Below, in pieces: positions 20,158 through 31,300 of a DNA stretch of 64,000 nucleotides. The stretch comes from Tritrichomonas musculus (taxonomy: Eukaryota > Parabasalia > Tritrichomonadida > Tritrichomonadidae). The stretch spans positions 496,001 through 560,000 of the forward strand of contig JAPFFF010000006.1 of the NCBI GenBank assembly GCA_039105265.1, given 5' to 3'. The position numbers and the translations under genes are program-made. Each line of letters begins with the position of its first letter. Position 1 is the first letter of the stretch. The notes under the pieces were generated by a model. The model did no database searches and was not told the DNA's origin. It saw only the letters and a list, made by a program, of their open reading frames with translations.

Positions 20158-23100
20158 TTATTTGACAGTTTTTTCTTCCAATTGCTGGTCATCGGCCCCT
20201 GTTTCTTTTTCATCTTTTTGATTTGCAGAACCATTATTTTGCGGAGAAGAAGGCACAGATATACTATTAACTTTTAAAGGAGAGCTCATCTGCATTTGAG
20301 TTTCATCTTGCTTTTGTTGCTGCTGAGGCTGCACAGGTGGTTGAAGGGGCTGATGGAAAAGGGATTTGAATGATGGTGCAAGAGGCTCAATTACTTGAAC
20401 AGAATTTAACCACATCTGTTTTCTATCATCACCTTGCTCAAACACCCCACTTTCTTTCATCACTAATAGTGCATTTCCCAACATTTCTGGTATACATTCA
20501 TTTAAATCAGAATCATTAACTTTCATCAAGTTCATCATGAATTGAACCATCTTAAACCAAATAAAAGAGAAAGTTGGGAGTTCTTGAAGATATATATATG
20601 CTGACAAAAATGTTTTAAAAACTACTCTAACCATCATTATTGCTCTTTGCCGCATGTTTTCATTTCCATTATTTAAAGATTGTGTATCAAGGTTTGATTC
20701 AGCATTAACTTGATTTTTCTTTGTTTGTATCGGTATTTCTGTTGTAAGGCGAGCGAGTGATGGGAACAGCACCATTTCGAAAATTGAATCCCACATTTGA
20801 GGTGTTTGCTTTTCAATTCCTTGAAAAGAAAGAATTATTTGAAAGTCTCTAAACCTTGTAAAAACGTCTTCACTTGAGTCTTTAATACAAAAGAGGGCTA
20901 TCGTTTGTAAGAGAGGTATATAAAAATCTTGTAAATGATCAATTGTAGGTAGTTCGCGTGATAAACATTCGTTATATTTTTCAATAAGAGTATGAAGAAG
21001 CGTGACTGGTTGGGGAAGTAATTCATCATCACATCTTAATGAATTGTTCGAGTTACTTGTATTTAATGATCCATTTGAATTATCGTTTGAATTTGTATTA
21101 ATATTAGTATTATTTGCAGCAGCAGCAGCTGTAACTGATGCATTTAATATTGTTAGAATTGGTTGATAGTGCATGAACTCAGCGAATGATTGAACATGAA
21201 GAGAAAAGAAAGAACCAGTTCCACCTATTAATTCTGGAAGTAATGCATTTAAACATCTTGTATCAAAAGATGCAACTTTTTCTAAAAGGGAAATTATATC
21301 TTCTCTGAAATTTTTATGACCCCAAGTATGATTAATAAGCGTAAACATAGATGTTAAAATGCGTTGCATGAAAAATATTCTTGTTCGTTCATATTGTACC
21401 TCTGAAAGTGCGCCAGAAAACAGTTCAAAAACAGGTTTCCATAGAGGTTGAATTCTTTCCTCGTTAACGGTTGCTGTTTGCGTTACCCAATGAAAACAAG
21501 CCACAGCCTCAGCCATTGCCTTATTATCATTTAAATCTTGTAAGTAGCTATGAGCAATTAAGATTAATGATTTTAAGAAGTAACTTAAAGATTGACTTGA
21601 AAAATAGAGAGACTGGTCAATTATAAGGTGAATTCGACAATCTTTAATTAAACTTCTTTGTTCCATTAATCTAAGATCATTTGAAGGACCAACTGTACTG
21701 TTTCTTCTACTTCCAGTTCCATTTGATGTACTGACACTATTATCACTTTCGTTATCGCTATCATGTGATGATAAGATTCTGAAGAACGATAGAACAGGTG
21801 TTGATTTTCTAGGTGCCATGTTATGCCAAGAAGACAAGTTCATCATCATTGTTGGTCCTATTAAAATTTTTGAATTTTTACTACATAAATTTATCTGTGT
21901 TCGCATTTCTTCAGGTAGAACATCTAATCGAAACATGTCAAGAAGCATCTCGATGAAATATTTCCAACTTTCTTGAATTTGTGCTCCATGTTCGAATAAA
22001 ACATTCGATAATGTATGAAGTGCTTTTTTAGACGATTCTTCAGAAAGACCAACTTTTGTATTAGTATGAGTAAATCGACATAAATTGACAACTAAGTTAT
22101 CCAATACATCATGCATTTGATAATATGATGAGATACTCGCACATCTTGAAAATGTCTTTAATACAAGATCTACACCTTCATTTGAATGGTCAAATAAGGT
22201 GGTGTAAATCGGAGCCGCTTGTTGCCAGATCTCTCTGAAAAATCGTATGGTTGTCTCTGAAAATGGTTCGACTTCTAAAATCTCTAATTTCATAATCGTT
22301 TGTCTTTGGATTTGTAACTCCCAAAATGCTGGTGAGTTACATTTTGTATCTTCTTCAATTAATATCTTACTTCGTTTAACAGAATTGTAAATATCAGTTA
22401 GAAATTGAGTGTCATAATCTTCACCATTGTTTTGTCCTTTAAGCAACGATAAGAAATCCGTTAGAGTGTCCTTTTTAACAACATTCTTATTATGCATCGA
22501 TGTGTGTAACATAAGCCAGGCAACTGAAAAGAGATGCACTGATGCGGCATCATGAAAGAAAGTATCTTTATGGCTGTCGTAAAAGGCAACGGAAAACATA
22601 TCGAGAAGTCTATCTACAATCTGACCTTCGCCAACAATCCGAAATGATGAGAGGAAAAGACGAATTGATTGATCAATTGTTAGATTGGAAAAATCAAAGA
22701 GATTGATGTAGTTTTGGAGGATTTTTTTGTGGATTTCGTCATTTTTAGCAAAAAAGGCTCCAAGAGAGTCTTTAGATATACCAGGCGCTATAAATAACAA
22801 TTTTGCAGTTTCTTCAGATGAATATTCTTTGATCAATGCATTTTTGTCTTGATTAAATTTGGTTGTAAAATCAATTAATTTTTCATATTTGTCTAGCTCT
22901 TCGGCAAAAAGTTCTCGAGCTTGTGGATCAATGCTAATTCGCATGGGTGGATTTTCTGAACTATTTTTGTTTTTTGGAGTGAGCTGCTCAACAATCGTTG
23001 AGATAAGACTAATTGCAACTGACTGAACATCAGGAACTGCTGATGGGACATTTGCAATAGACATAATAAGCGTAATAAACTTTTTAAAAAGATCAGGTAA

Positions 23101-24081
23101 AAAAGGTCGAGTTGAAAAATTATTGAAAAATTCAAGTGGAAAATTAGGAAGAGAAACAAAATCTATTAATATTTCAAAAGCAGTGGACTTTAAAAGAGGA
23201 GATACAGTCGAAGAATTACAAAAATCAAGTATCAACTCAAAACAAATTGAAAAAAGAATTGGCATTTTTTTCCATACACGAGAGAAAACAGTATAAAATA
23301 AACGAAGCGATAAAACAAAATTACTTCGGTCGTCTGGTGTAGTAAGTTGTTGGTATAGAATGATGCAAGTATAAACAACGATTTCATGATATTTTAATGT
23401 AACGTCACGCTTTGCGATTTGTAAAAATGAGGAAATTGCAGCAATTCGAGAAACCCATCCACTGCCAGCGTACGATTTTAAGTCAGCTATATAATACAAT
23501 GTTAGCAATGCTTCGCTAACGAACGATTTAAAATCTTCCCGAGTTGTAATAATAACTGATATTTCGGATAAACATTGCGTTAGCGCAAAAGAGCGTGAAC
23601 AATTAAATGTTAGCTGCCTTAGATCTTGCTCACAGTATCTAAAAATAGATTCAACAGACTCAAGGTTAAGAAGAGAAGAAAATCGGTCTGAACAAATTAA
23701 TAAAAATATCGATATAATTTGTTCATTTAAAGTTGAGCAATCTTGTTCTGAAGTAATTTGATATTGGCATGAACAAAGACATTGAACGAGGGCTGAAATA
23801 TCAGGTTGCGTTGTAAAAAGATCGTTTTTGAGAAAAACATATAATGATGTGACTGCAACTGAAGTAATAACATCTGTTGAACGTGGATGCGAAATCATTC
23901 GTTGGAATGGTGAAATAATTTCATTTACTGCTGGAGGGTTATCTTCACTAAATATACGAAATCGTAGATTAAGTATTTCATCTTGTAAACCAGCGATTAA
24001 ACTTTTTTGAGATGTGAGGCGTAATTCTGCTTGCATCCTATGAAGTTCATCAGAAACGATTTCTTTAATTCGCCTCTCCAT
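20158..24081 (-). CDS. Sec7-domain ARF-GEF, GBF1/Gea-like
   Basis: This product of about 1307 residues is a likely guanine-nucleotide exchange factor for Arf1 at the early Golgi. The Sec7 domain lies at about 408-575: FNQDKNALIKEY, then GAFFAKNDEIHKKILQNYI, LFDFSNLTIDQSIRLFL, FRIVGEGQIVDRLLDMF and LFSVAWLMLHTSMHN. Glu485 in VGEGQ is the catalytic glutamic finger. The long helical N-terminus would be the DCB/HUS dimerisation part, and over 700 residues of HDS-like helices follow. Size and layout fit GBF1/Gea/GNOM rather than small cytohesins. An Asn/Ser tract and a Gln/Pro-rich tail are low-complexity inserts. The frame runs upstream to a TTG at 24117; I use the first ATG, 24081. Arf subgroup specificity is inferred. 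Confidence 0.88.
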   Translation of the reverse strand: MERRIKEIVSDELHRMQAELRLTSQKSLIAGLQDEILNLRFRIFSEDNPPAVNEIISPFQRMISHPRSTDVITSVAVTSLYVFLKNDLFTTQPDISALVQCLCSCQYQITSEQDCSTLNEQIISIFLLICSDRFSSLLNLESVESIFRYCEQDLRQLTFNCSRSFALTQCLSEISVIITTREDFKSFVSEALLTLYYIADLKSYAGSGWVSRIAAISSFLQIAKRDVTLKYHEIVVYTCIILYQQLTTPDDRSNFVLSLRLFYTVFSRVWKKMPILFSICFELILDFCNSSTVSPLLKSTAFEILIDFVSLPNFPLEFFNNFSTRPFLPDLFKKFITLIMSIANVPSAVPDVQSVAISLISTIVEQLTPKNKNSSENPPMRISIDPQARELFAEELDKYEKLIDFTTKFNQDKNALIKEYSSEETAKLLFIAPGISKDSLGAFFAKNDEIHKKILQNYINLFDFSNLTIDQSIRLFLSSFRIVGEGQIVDRLLDMFSVAFYDSHKDTFFHDAASVHLFSVAWLMLHTSMHNKNVVKKDTLTDFLSLLKGQNNGEDYDTQFLTDIYNSVKRSKILIEEDTKCNSPAFWELQIQRQTIMKLEILEVEPFSETTIRFFREIWQQAAPIYTTLFDHSNEGVDLVLKTFSRCASISSYYQMHDVLDNLVVNLCRFTHTNTKVGLSEESSKKALHTLSNVLFEHGAQIQESWKYFIEMLLDMFRLDVLPEEMRTQINLCSKNSKILIGPTMMMNLSSWHNMAPRKSTPVLSFFRILSSHDSDNESDNSVSTSNGTGSRRNSTVGPSNDLRLMEQRSLIKDCRIHLIIDQSLYFSSQSLSYFLKSLILIAHSYLQDLNDNKAMAEAVACFHWVTQTATVNEERIQPLWKPVFELFSGALSEVQYERTRIFFMQRILTSMFTLINHTWGHKNFREDIISLLEKVASFDTRCLNALLPELIGGTGSFFSLHVQSFAEFMHYQPILTILNASVTAAAAANNTNINTNSNDNSNGSLNTSNSNNSLRCDDELLPQPVTLLHTLIEKYNECLSRELPTIDHLQDFYIPLLQTIALFCIKDSSEDVFTRFRDFQIILSFQGIEKQTPQMWDSIFEMVLFPSLARLTTEIPIQTKKNQVNAESNLDTQSLNNGNENMRQRAIMMVRVVFKTFLSAYIYLQELPTFSFIWFKMVQFMMNLMKVNDSDLNECIPEMLGNALLVMKESGVFEQGDDRKQMWLNSVQVIEPLAPSFKSLFHQPLQPPVQPQQQQKQDETQMQMSSPLKVNSISVPSSPQNNGSANQKDEKETGADDQQLEEKTVK

Positions 24082-24306
24082 ATAAAAAGGAAAGAATTTG
24101 TTTTGATATAAGGTCAATTAAACATAATACAAAAAGTTTTGGAATTAGAAGATTAAACATTTGCTCACGATATAGAGGCAAACTGTGAATCAAAATCATT
24201 TAAATCACGATTTACTACCCAATCCTTTACGGGATCTTGCGTTATTATGCAAAGATATGCAAATGCTAAAAGAGATTTTTATTTAATTTCTATATTATTC
24301 ATATAT

Positions 24307-25314
24307 TTAACTATAAAATAAAGCTAATGCAGTAATTCCCTTGCTATGAGAATTACTAGATGCTACTTTTGTTCCATCTTTAAGACTCCAAGTTCTACAT
24401 GTTTTATCTGTTCCTGCCGTAACAACATATTGAGAATCTCTTGTATAAGCAGCATCCCATATCCACTTTTCTTGAGTTGGATCTGTAAGCGTAAATTTTA
24501 ATTGATAATTTTCGAAATCCCAAATTTTGGCTGTAGAATCGGCTGATGTGGTTATAAATGTTTTTTGATCAGGTGAAATAGCACATCTTAAAATCACATC
24601 ATTGTGCGCTTCAAATCTGCATATCTCTGTAAATATTGAATTCGATAGTGAAGAAGAAGAAGAGGAAGAAATATTTGTCGTTGAAAGGGCCGGAGATGCC
24701 GGGCTTGGCGAAGAATTGGATGAAGTTGAACCAGACGATGCTGAAAGATTAATTCCGAGAACAAATAAAGTGCCATCGTGGCATGCAGCAATTAAACGCT
24801 TATTGTCTTGCGATAATGCAATAGAACGAATTGGAGGCTGTGCTAATTTTATTGTTGCAATGGCTTTATTCATTGTACTTTTTGTATCATACATTTCTAC
24901 TTGTCCTTTCTCATTTGCTGTGAATATATAACGACTGTCTTGTGTTAATGCTATTGCGTTTAAGGCAGAACCTGTTTGAACTTTTTTTAAGCATTGTTGT
25001 TGACCACCCCAAATTCTCCATGTTCTATCTTCACTACATGTATAAATATAATCTTTTGCAAAAATTATGTCTGTAACATTTGTTGAATGCCCATTATATT
25101 GAAAGCGAGTTTGCTTAAAAATATCATATATCAAAACATATGGATTTGTTGCAAGTGCAACTCTATTATCTGGAGCTACTACAATTCTATTAACTTGTGA
25201 TACAGAAGTTGATATATTTTTGATGTTAGGGCTATTTTGATTGCTAAAAATAGGTGATGCTACAACTACTGCATCATATCCAGCTGTTAAAACGACAGGT
25301 TGAGATTGACTCAT
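24307..25314 (-). CDS. LST8: LST8, WD40 subunit of TOR complexes
   Basis: This 335-residue beta-propeller binds the TOR kinase domain in TORC1 and TORC2. WD-type repeats run along the whole chain: VVLTAGYDAVV, VNRIVVAPDNRVALA, GHSTNVTDIIF..TCSEDRTWRIW, LNAIALTQDSRYIFTA, AHNDVILRCAISPDQKTFITTSADSTAKIWDF, WIWDAAYTRDSQYVVTAGTDKTCRTW. The WIWDAAYT-DSQYVVTA block and the N-terminal VLTAGYD are typical of LST8 rather than generic WD proteins. A Ser-rich loop between blades (about 190-225) is an insertion. It is divergent from the MIR-domain gene with only 58 bp between start codons. Confidence 0.9.
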   Translation of the reverse strand: MSQSQPVVLTAGYDAVVVASPIFSNQNSPNIKNISTSVSQVNRIVVAPDNRVALATNPYVLIYDIFKQTRFQYNGHSTNVTDIIFAKDYIYTCSEDRTWRIWGGQQQCLKKVQTGSALNAIALTQDSRYIFTANEKGQVEMYDTKSTMNKAIATIKLAQPPIRSIALSQDNKRLIAACHDGTLFVLGINLSASSGSTSSNSSPSPASPALSTTNISSSSSSSLSNSIFTEICRFEAHNDVILRCAISPDQKTFITTSADSTAKIWDFENYQLKFTLTDPTQEKWIWDAAYTRDSQYVVTAGTDKTCRTWSLKDGTKVASSNSHSKGITALALFYS

Positions 25315-25372
25315 TAAATTCTTTTTTCATATCACAATTCACCCGAATTGTTAAATAAAAAATATATTTCAA

Positions 25373-26059
25373 ATGCTTCTTTCTATCTTTTTCTCTTTTT
25401 CCATTTCTGCTTATTATCGGCCTCTCACATATTACTCAATGATTAAACTCGAGCATAATATGACAAAGCGCTACTTATCAGCATCTCAACTCAGTTATGA
25501 AGGTGGAAGTCATCAAATGTTAACACGCGCATCCACAAAAGATTATCTTGCAGAATCGATTTGGACTATTTTACCACAAAATTTCAGTCTTCCAGATTCA
25601 AATTTAAATAAAATTGGTCCAGAATATTTACAAAATAACCATATTCACCAAGGAGATAGAATTAAATGCAATGATATAGTTCAATTATATCATACAACTT
25701 CTCGTGGATTTCTTCATACTCATGATTTTTGGAGCTTGCTTGGAAAAGGATTTGAAGTTACTTCTTTTCCAGAAGTTGATAAAGGAAATTGGTGGAGTGT
25801 TAGATGTCTCGAAGATTCAGATTGGCCTGTTTTTGGTCATTCAATTAAACTGCAGCATGTAATTAAACGATGCACTATAGCGACAGATCAGAGAAGCTCT
25901 TTACCACCTCAAAATGGAGGGCAATTTGAATTATACTGCTCATTTAATACACATGGACCCGAATTATCTTGGAAATTAGTAGAAGGTATCTTTATTGATG
26001 AACAAGATACTGAAGAAAACGAAGAAGATGATAAAGATGTCATAAACAAAGAACTGTAG
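25373..26059 (+). CDS. SDF2-like MIR-domain ER protein
   Basis: This 228-residue protein probably acts in the ER lumen. An N-terminal hydrophobic stretch (LLSIFFSFSISA) is a signal peptide. MIR repeats follow: IKLEHNMTKRYLSASQLSY, then a middle repeat (CNDIVQLYHTTSRGFLHTHDF), then a third (SIKLQHVIKRC). WWSVRCLEDSDW is typical of MIR. SDF2 proteins work with ER Hsp70/DnaJ in folding and O-mannosylation quality control. The C-terminus is acidic and ends NKEL, which resembles KDEL-type retrieval signals but departs at two positions. Human SDF2 (211 aa) is similar in size. Confidence 0.85.
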   Translation: MLLSIFFSFSISAYYRPLTYYSMIKLEHNMTKRYLSASQLSYEGGSHQMLTRASTKDYLAESIWTILPQNFSLPDSNLNKIGPEYLQNNHIHQGDRIKCNDIVQLYHTTSRGFLHTHDFWSLLGKGFEVTSFPEVDKGNWWSVRCLEDSDWPVFGHSIKLQHVIKRCTIATDQRSSLPPQNGGQFELYCSFNTHGPELSWKLVEGIFIDEQDTEENEEDDKDVINKEL

Positions 26060-26418
26060 TTTTATAATAATAAAAAAAAAATATAGATATTTTTGAATTT
26101 TTTTTGTAAATCAATTAAAATATTAATATATGAAATATACTGTTAATTAAATATTGTAACATCTTAACTGGTTCTGACTTATGAAATATGATTTATAATT
26201 TAAAAATGTGATTGCATCATTTTTTTAAGAAATAAAATGGATTTTTTTTTGAGATATATTTTTCAATGTCATTTCAATTTGAAGATTATAATAATTCAAA
26301 TTCTCAACGATAATTAATATAAAGTTTTGAAAAAATGAATAATGAAGTTTGTACATTGAAAATTTTCAAAAGAGATAAAAAAATTTGAGAAGAATAAATA
26401 ATTAATCATTTTAATCAA
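26060..26418. other. intergenic spacer
   Basis: AT-rich; nothing seen beyond the flanks of two plus-strand genes. Confidence 0.6.
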
Positions 26419-27228
26419 ATGTCTGAAAAGGCAGGAATAATTGTCCATGGATCTCCCCATGAAGAAGAAAAATACAATGAAGAAGAAGAATCATTTACTG
26501 ATGAAAAATATTATAGCGAAGAAGAAAGTTCAATCTCATATTCGTATGATGAAAATTATGATGATGATCTTGTAAACCCAAATTCACAAAAAATAGTATA
26601 CAGTGAAAAGCAATTAGAAGCAATGAAAAAAGAGTATGAAATACAAGTGGAAGAATTAAAGATAATTGATGAAGATTTGGCAGAACAAGCTGATTCCAGC
26701 GAATATGTAAGTATAAGTGACGATTCTGGTGATTTAAGACAATCATCTCACCGCAATTATCGCCAACATCGTCGTTCAAGGTCAGAAAGTGGATCAAATA
26801 AAGCAGCATCAAAGAAAATACTAAAAGAAAAGAGAAGAGAAGCTCGTGAAGAACGAAGAAAAGCAAGGCATGAGAGAAAAAATGATGATATTATGACAAT
26901 TTCAGAAAGTTCAAAAACAAAACATGAAAACAATGAAGAAAAAAGTATATTACAGGCCAATCCTCATGAGTATGATGATTTAAGAAGAGAATCACGAAAT
27001 GATGATAGTTTTCTGGCAAGTTGCGGTGATAGATATGATGAAAAAGATAATGATTATAAAGATAAGCAGCAATTAAAATTTGAAATTCGTAAAGCTAAGC
27101 GAATTGCCAGAGCTAAACGTAGGCGTGAAAGACTTGAGAGAAAAGGAGAACGAATGCAAGAAAAAATTGAAAAACGAAACGCAAAGATCGAAAGCAAGCG
27201 TCATAGACATTCTAAGCATTTTGATTAA
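26419..27228 (+). CDS. highly charged hypothetical protein (269 aa)
   Basis: No family recognised. Residues 12-50 are acidic Glu/Tyr/Ser-rich with SYSYDENYDDD. A short coiled coil follows (QLEAMKKEYEIQVEELK). Two Arg/Lys/Glu helices follow, at about 130-152 (ILKEKRREAREERRKARHER) and 220-262 (KAKRIARAKRRRERLERKGE). It is probably largely disordered or single helix, and nucleic-acid or scaffold binding is possible. The frame is clean and starts at ATG 26419. Confidence 0.75.
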   Translation: MSEKAGIIVHGSPHEEEKYNEEEESFTDEKYYSEEESSISYSYDENYDDDLVNPNSQKIVYSEKQLEAMKKEYEIQVEELKIIDEDLAEQADSSEYVSISDDSGDLRQSSHRNYRQHRRSRSESGSNKAASKKILKEKRREAREERRKARHERKNDDIMTISESSKTKHENNEEKSILQANPHEYDDLRRESRNDDSFLASCGDRYDEKDNDYKDKQQLKFEIRKAKRIARAKRRRERLERKGERMQEKIEKRNAKIESKRHRHSKHFD

Positions 27229-27426
27229 TGAGATATATTTTTATATCTGAATAATATTGTTTTTGAATTTTAATTTAATTAAATTTTAAAATGAACAATT
27301 ACAATTTCAATTTAATCAAGATTTTAATTTAATTTGTTTAATAAAATACATCTAAAAATAATAAAAGAGTTTTGATTTCTATTTATTATGTCTATAAACT
27401 ATTAACAGCTATTTGTAACAATATTA

Positions 27427-27816
27427 TTATACTATAGTAGAGCCATCGCTATCTACTTTTCGGTCGCTTTCTTCTTTCAATTTATTAGTTAAAATTAAGT
27501 CTAACATCGAGTGCTTTTTTACTTCTTTTTCTGTTTTTTTCTCTTTCAAATCATCGTCTTTTCTATATACAACGCACGACTTATAATTTGCGCGTTTCGA
27601 TTTATGTTTTTTATGTTCATCTGAATTATTTTCATTAACTAAGTATAACATTGAGTGTTCTTTCTTCTTCTTGCTTTTTTTCTTTTTTCCTGAATGCTTT
27701 TCTTTTGTTTCTATTGTGATTCCATCTTGATTAGCATCTATATATAATTTGGGATGATCTTGAGTTTCATCATCCTGAATATCATCTTTATCATCATCAG
27801 CCGAAATGGAAGTCAT
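27427..27816 (-). CDS. small Lys-rich hypothetical protein with duplicated motif
   Basis: This 129-residue protein has no recognised family. The acidic N-terminus (ADDDKDDIQDDE) is followed by Lys-rich KKKKSKKKKEHSMLYLV and later KEVKKHSMLDLILTN, so a K-K-x-H-S-M-L-x-L motif occurs twice, about 45 residues apart. The repeated motif inside otherwise charged sequence suggests a short binding element. It is convergent with the charged gene at 26419-27228. Confidence 0.65.
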   Translation of the reverse strand: MTSISADDDKDDIQDDETQDHPKLYIDANQDGITIETKEKHSGKKKKSKKKKEHSMLYLVNENNSDEHKKHKSKRANYKSCVVYRKDDDLKEKKTEKEVKKHSMLDLILTNKLKEESDRKVDSDGSTIV

Positions 27817-28304
27817 AAATAGTTATGAATTAAATTGTGAATTAAAAATGAAATTAATCGAAAATTTACTTTCAAAATTCTTATTGAAAAATTGATATTT
27901 TTCATATAAAATAAAAATGATAATCATTGAAAAATACACCAATAAAAAAATATAAAAAATATTATATCTCAATAATTACACATAAAATAATGAATATTTT
28001 TATATAATTAATCAATATATATTTAGTTGTAATAAATAATATATATATAGAAGTTTTTTTTTATATTGTCATAATTATGAATAAAATAATTCAATAAATT
28101 ATTGATTTAGGAAATTACTCACCGAGTATCGTGCCAATTATTTATTTTTATTCATCATCTTATAAAAAATCAGCTCATCTAAGAAAAAATTTATGAATAT
28201 CTGATTTTAATTGAAATATTGACGTTATATTTTACTTAATAAAACATTTATTATCTAATGTATACAAAAAAACAAAATCTTTTAAATAAAAAATATTCTA
28301 TAAT
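27817..28304. other. intergenic spacer
   Basis: A/T-rich, with a TA-rich stretch near 28030-28060. No gene seen. Confidence 0.6.
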
Positions 28305-31300
28305 TTAATGGTTGATTGTAACATTAACAATATTTTCTTCGAAATCAATCTGATTAAACAAATCATCACTATTTGGATAATCAGCCAATTCACTGATTTC
28401 GATTGACTCAATTACTTCGTCCTCTTCATTTTTATCTTCTTCCTCAATAGCAACATCATCAACGATGAATTTTTCTTTTTCTTTGAAAATTTTTTCTTTA
28501 TGCAAACTTTTTGAGATAATTTCAATCGCCTCTTTAATAGTTGTATTATCCAAAATTTTGACAAGACAATCTTTTTCCCCTTCACATCTAACTATGTATT
28601 TTTTATCTTTACTGAAAGGATCAATGAAAACATTTCTGATAAAAACAGTTTCACGTTTTTCACTCACATTATCATGAGGCAAACCGAAAATTAGATTCAA
28701 AAGTTCATCGTCATTTAAAAGTTTCAAAACAGACCTATTGAAATAAATTCTGACGAATTTATCAATTTGTTCAAAAGGTCCGTTTGATGCAACAGCCGCT
28801 AAAAAATCAACACCAGCGGTTGAATTCAATGCATTGAAAAAAACCGATAAATTTCTATCGGTTAAAAAAGCGGTTACAAAGTCAATATTGTGAGCAAGCT
28901 TTTTTGTATACATATGGTAGGTTAAATTGCACATTGTCTTATATTTGGCAAGAAATGAAATGAATGGATTAACGCATCTAACCGCATTTTTTTCGGTTAA
29001 AAGAACATCAAAAAAATCTGTCACTTCACATCTTTTTTCAGCCCAAATAATCACTCTCAAAATTGAATACTCGACGTTTTCTCCGTAATTTTTAAAGTAG
29101 TCAAAAAGAAGCTTTCTGAGTGAAGTGTCGCCGTTTTCAATCCTTATTTCAATTTCATTATTGTTGCTCAGTAAAAGTTTCATCAATTCAATTTTTGAAT
29201 TGTTTTCACTTTCCTTTTCAAACTTGTCATTGAAACAATTGAAAATCAAAAAATCCGGTTTTTCAGTTGAATTTTGTGATAAACCGCAAGCAAACAAATA
29301 AAGACGGTTTTGACTCAATTTTGATAAAATTGAATGCTCATAATTTTTCAATAGATAAGATTCAATTAAATTTATGTTTTTCTCAGTGGCAGCATTCGAC
29401 AACGATGCAAGAAGATCAACAGAATCTATCGTATTCATATTTTGACAATAAATTTCGAGATTTTTCGGCTGACAAAATGATGAAACGAACTTTTTCTGAT
29501 GGGCGGCAAATTCAATGTATGATTCAAAAATAACCGGATTAATTTGACCTTTTTTCTTTGAAATAATTTCAATTAACGGATTAACCGAAACCTCACAATT
29601 ATTCGACTTTTTGAATAAAACCGCTTCGAATAAACTTTTCATTTTTTCTTTGCTGTTTTTATTCTCCAACTTTTCACACAAATCAATGATCAGTCGAATC
29701 AGAGACTCAATGTCGCACGATGCATTCGATACGAGTCTGTAGAAATGTGGAAATGAGTCTTCGCCTGAATTCAAATAATTTGGAATTTCTTTATTTTTAA
29801 TTTTATCAAGAAAAACTTTAACTTCAAGTGAACGGATACAAATTTTTTCGTCTGAAATTTTGTATTCAACTTTAATTGACCTTGATTCAATTGGCCATAA
29901 ACCGTATATCAATCTGGTCAGTTGCTGTATGGTCAATTTTTTGAGTAGGCTCTTTTCATAGTATGCTCGTGAATACCATTCAATTTTTTCGTTTTTTGGT
30001 AGCTTGTGCGAAAGTGATGCAAGGAAATTAGCTGCGGGAAAAGTATTCAAATGGCTAAAGAAGATCTCAAGGTTGCTGTTGTGAATGAAACCTTCAAGAA
30101 AACCGCTGTGTCGAATCGCATAGCGGGCAAAGTAAGTAAAGACATATTTATTTGGATCATCCATCTGGCAAAATCGTAGAAAAGGCTCAACGGTTTTTTC
30201 TGCATTACTTTTGTTTTTGAATAGAGCTTGAAAGAATTGTTCACAGTTAATTTTGTTTTCTTCCCAATTTATTAACATATTAATTAATTGACCAGTGTAT
30301 GATACTTGGTTATATAAAGCAATATTGATTGCTTGGCATAAAAACTCTATATCTTCGATGCCAGATTTAAGAATATCACAAAATTGCTCTTGATCAGTGT
30401 TAATTAAAAATTCTAAGCATATTTGATCGTAAAAATCATCAAATTGATTTATCAATTCAAACAAAATTTTAGGCTTCACATCTGTTTTCCAGAATGGAAC
30501 TAACTTTTTGAAAAACTTAAATAAAATTTCATCACTATTTTCATAACAATAAGCAAAGATAATAAATTGATCCAGTAAAAGCTTTTGGCAATCATATGAC
30601 ATCTTTAATGATGCTAACTTCAACATTAGTTTATTTTTGATTAACTCTTTATCTTCGATTTCTGCGATTAGTAATAATATTTGGTATATAACTGTTGGAT
30701 TGCCATTTTTTTCGATGATGTTTATCATTGTTTGATTTGAGATATGGTTGAGTATGTTGAAATATCTTGCTAAAAATGTAAAAGTCTTGAGATAAGCTGA
30801 TTTTTCTTCAATTAAATGGAAAAAAGATTCAAAAAATTGTGATTTTTCTTCTTGACAAACAGCTATGTTCCCTAAAAATTCAAATGCGGATGGCAAATGT
30901 CGAACTTCATTTTCTTCAATTAGTTTTAAACACGAATTTAAAGCGTTGACATAATTATCATTTTGGATATTAAATTCTTTTGTTTTGGAAAGAAATGTAG
31001 ATATGAAAATCTTTTGTTTACGATTAAAAAGAATTTTAAATAAATCTGAAATATTATTTGGTGATAAAATCATATAATTTACTTCTTTGATAGAAAGGAT
31101 ATTATCTAAAAATAGTGGATAATTGGAATTCTCTTGAGCAGACGATACAATATTTAGTATCAGTTGAAAAATTGAATTTAAAAAATGTTTTCGATCATCA
31201 CCTTCTAATAGTTTGCTTCCATAAACCATATTAATCATTTCGCATAAAGTTTCTTGAAATATTTCAAGAATTGATAAAGATTTTTTGTCAACAGCAAAAT

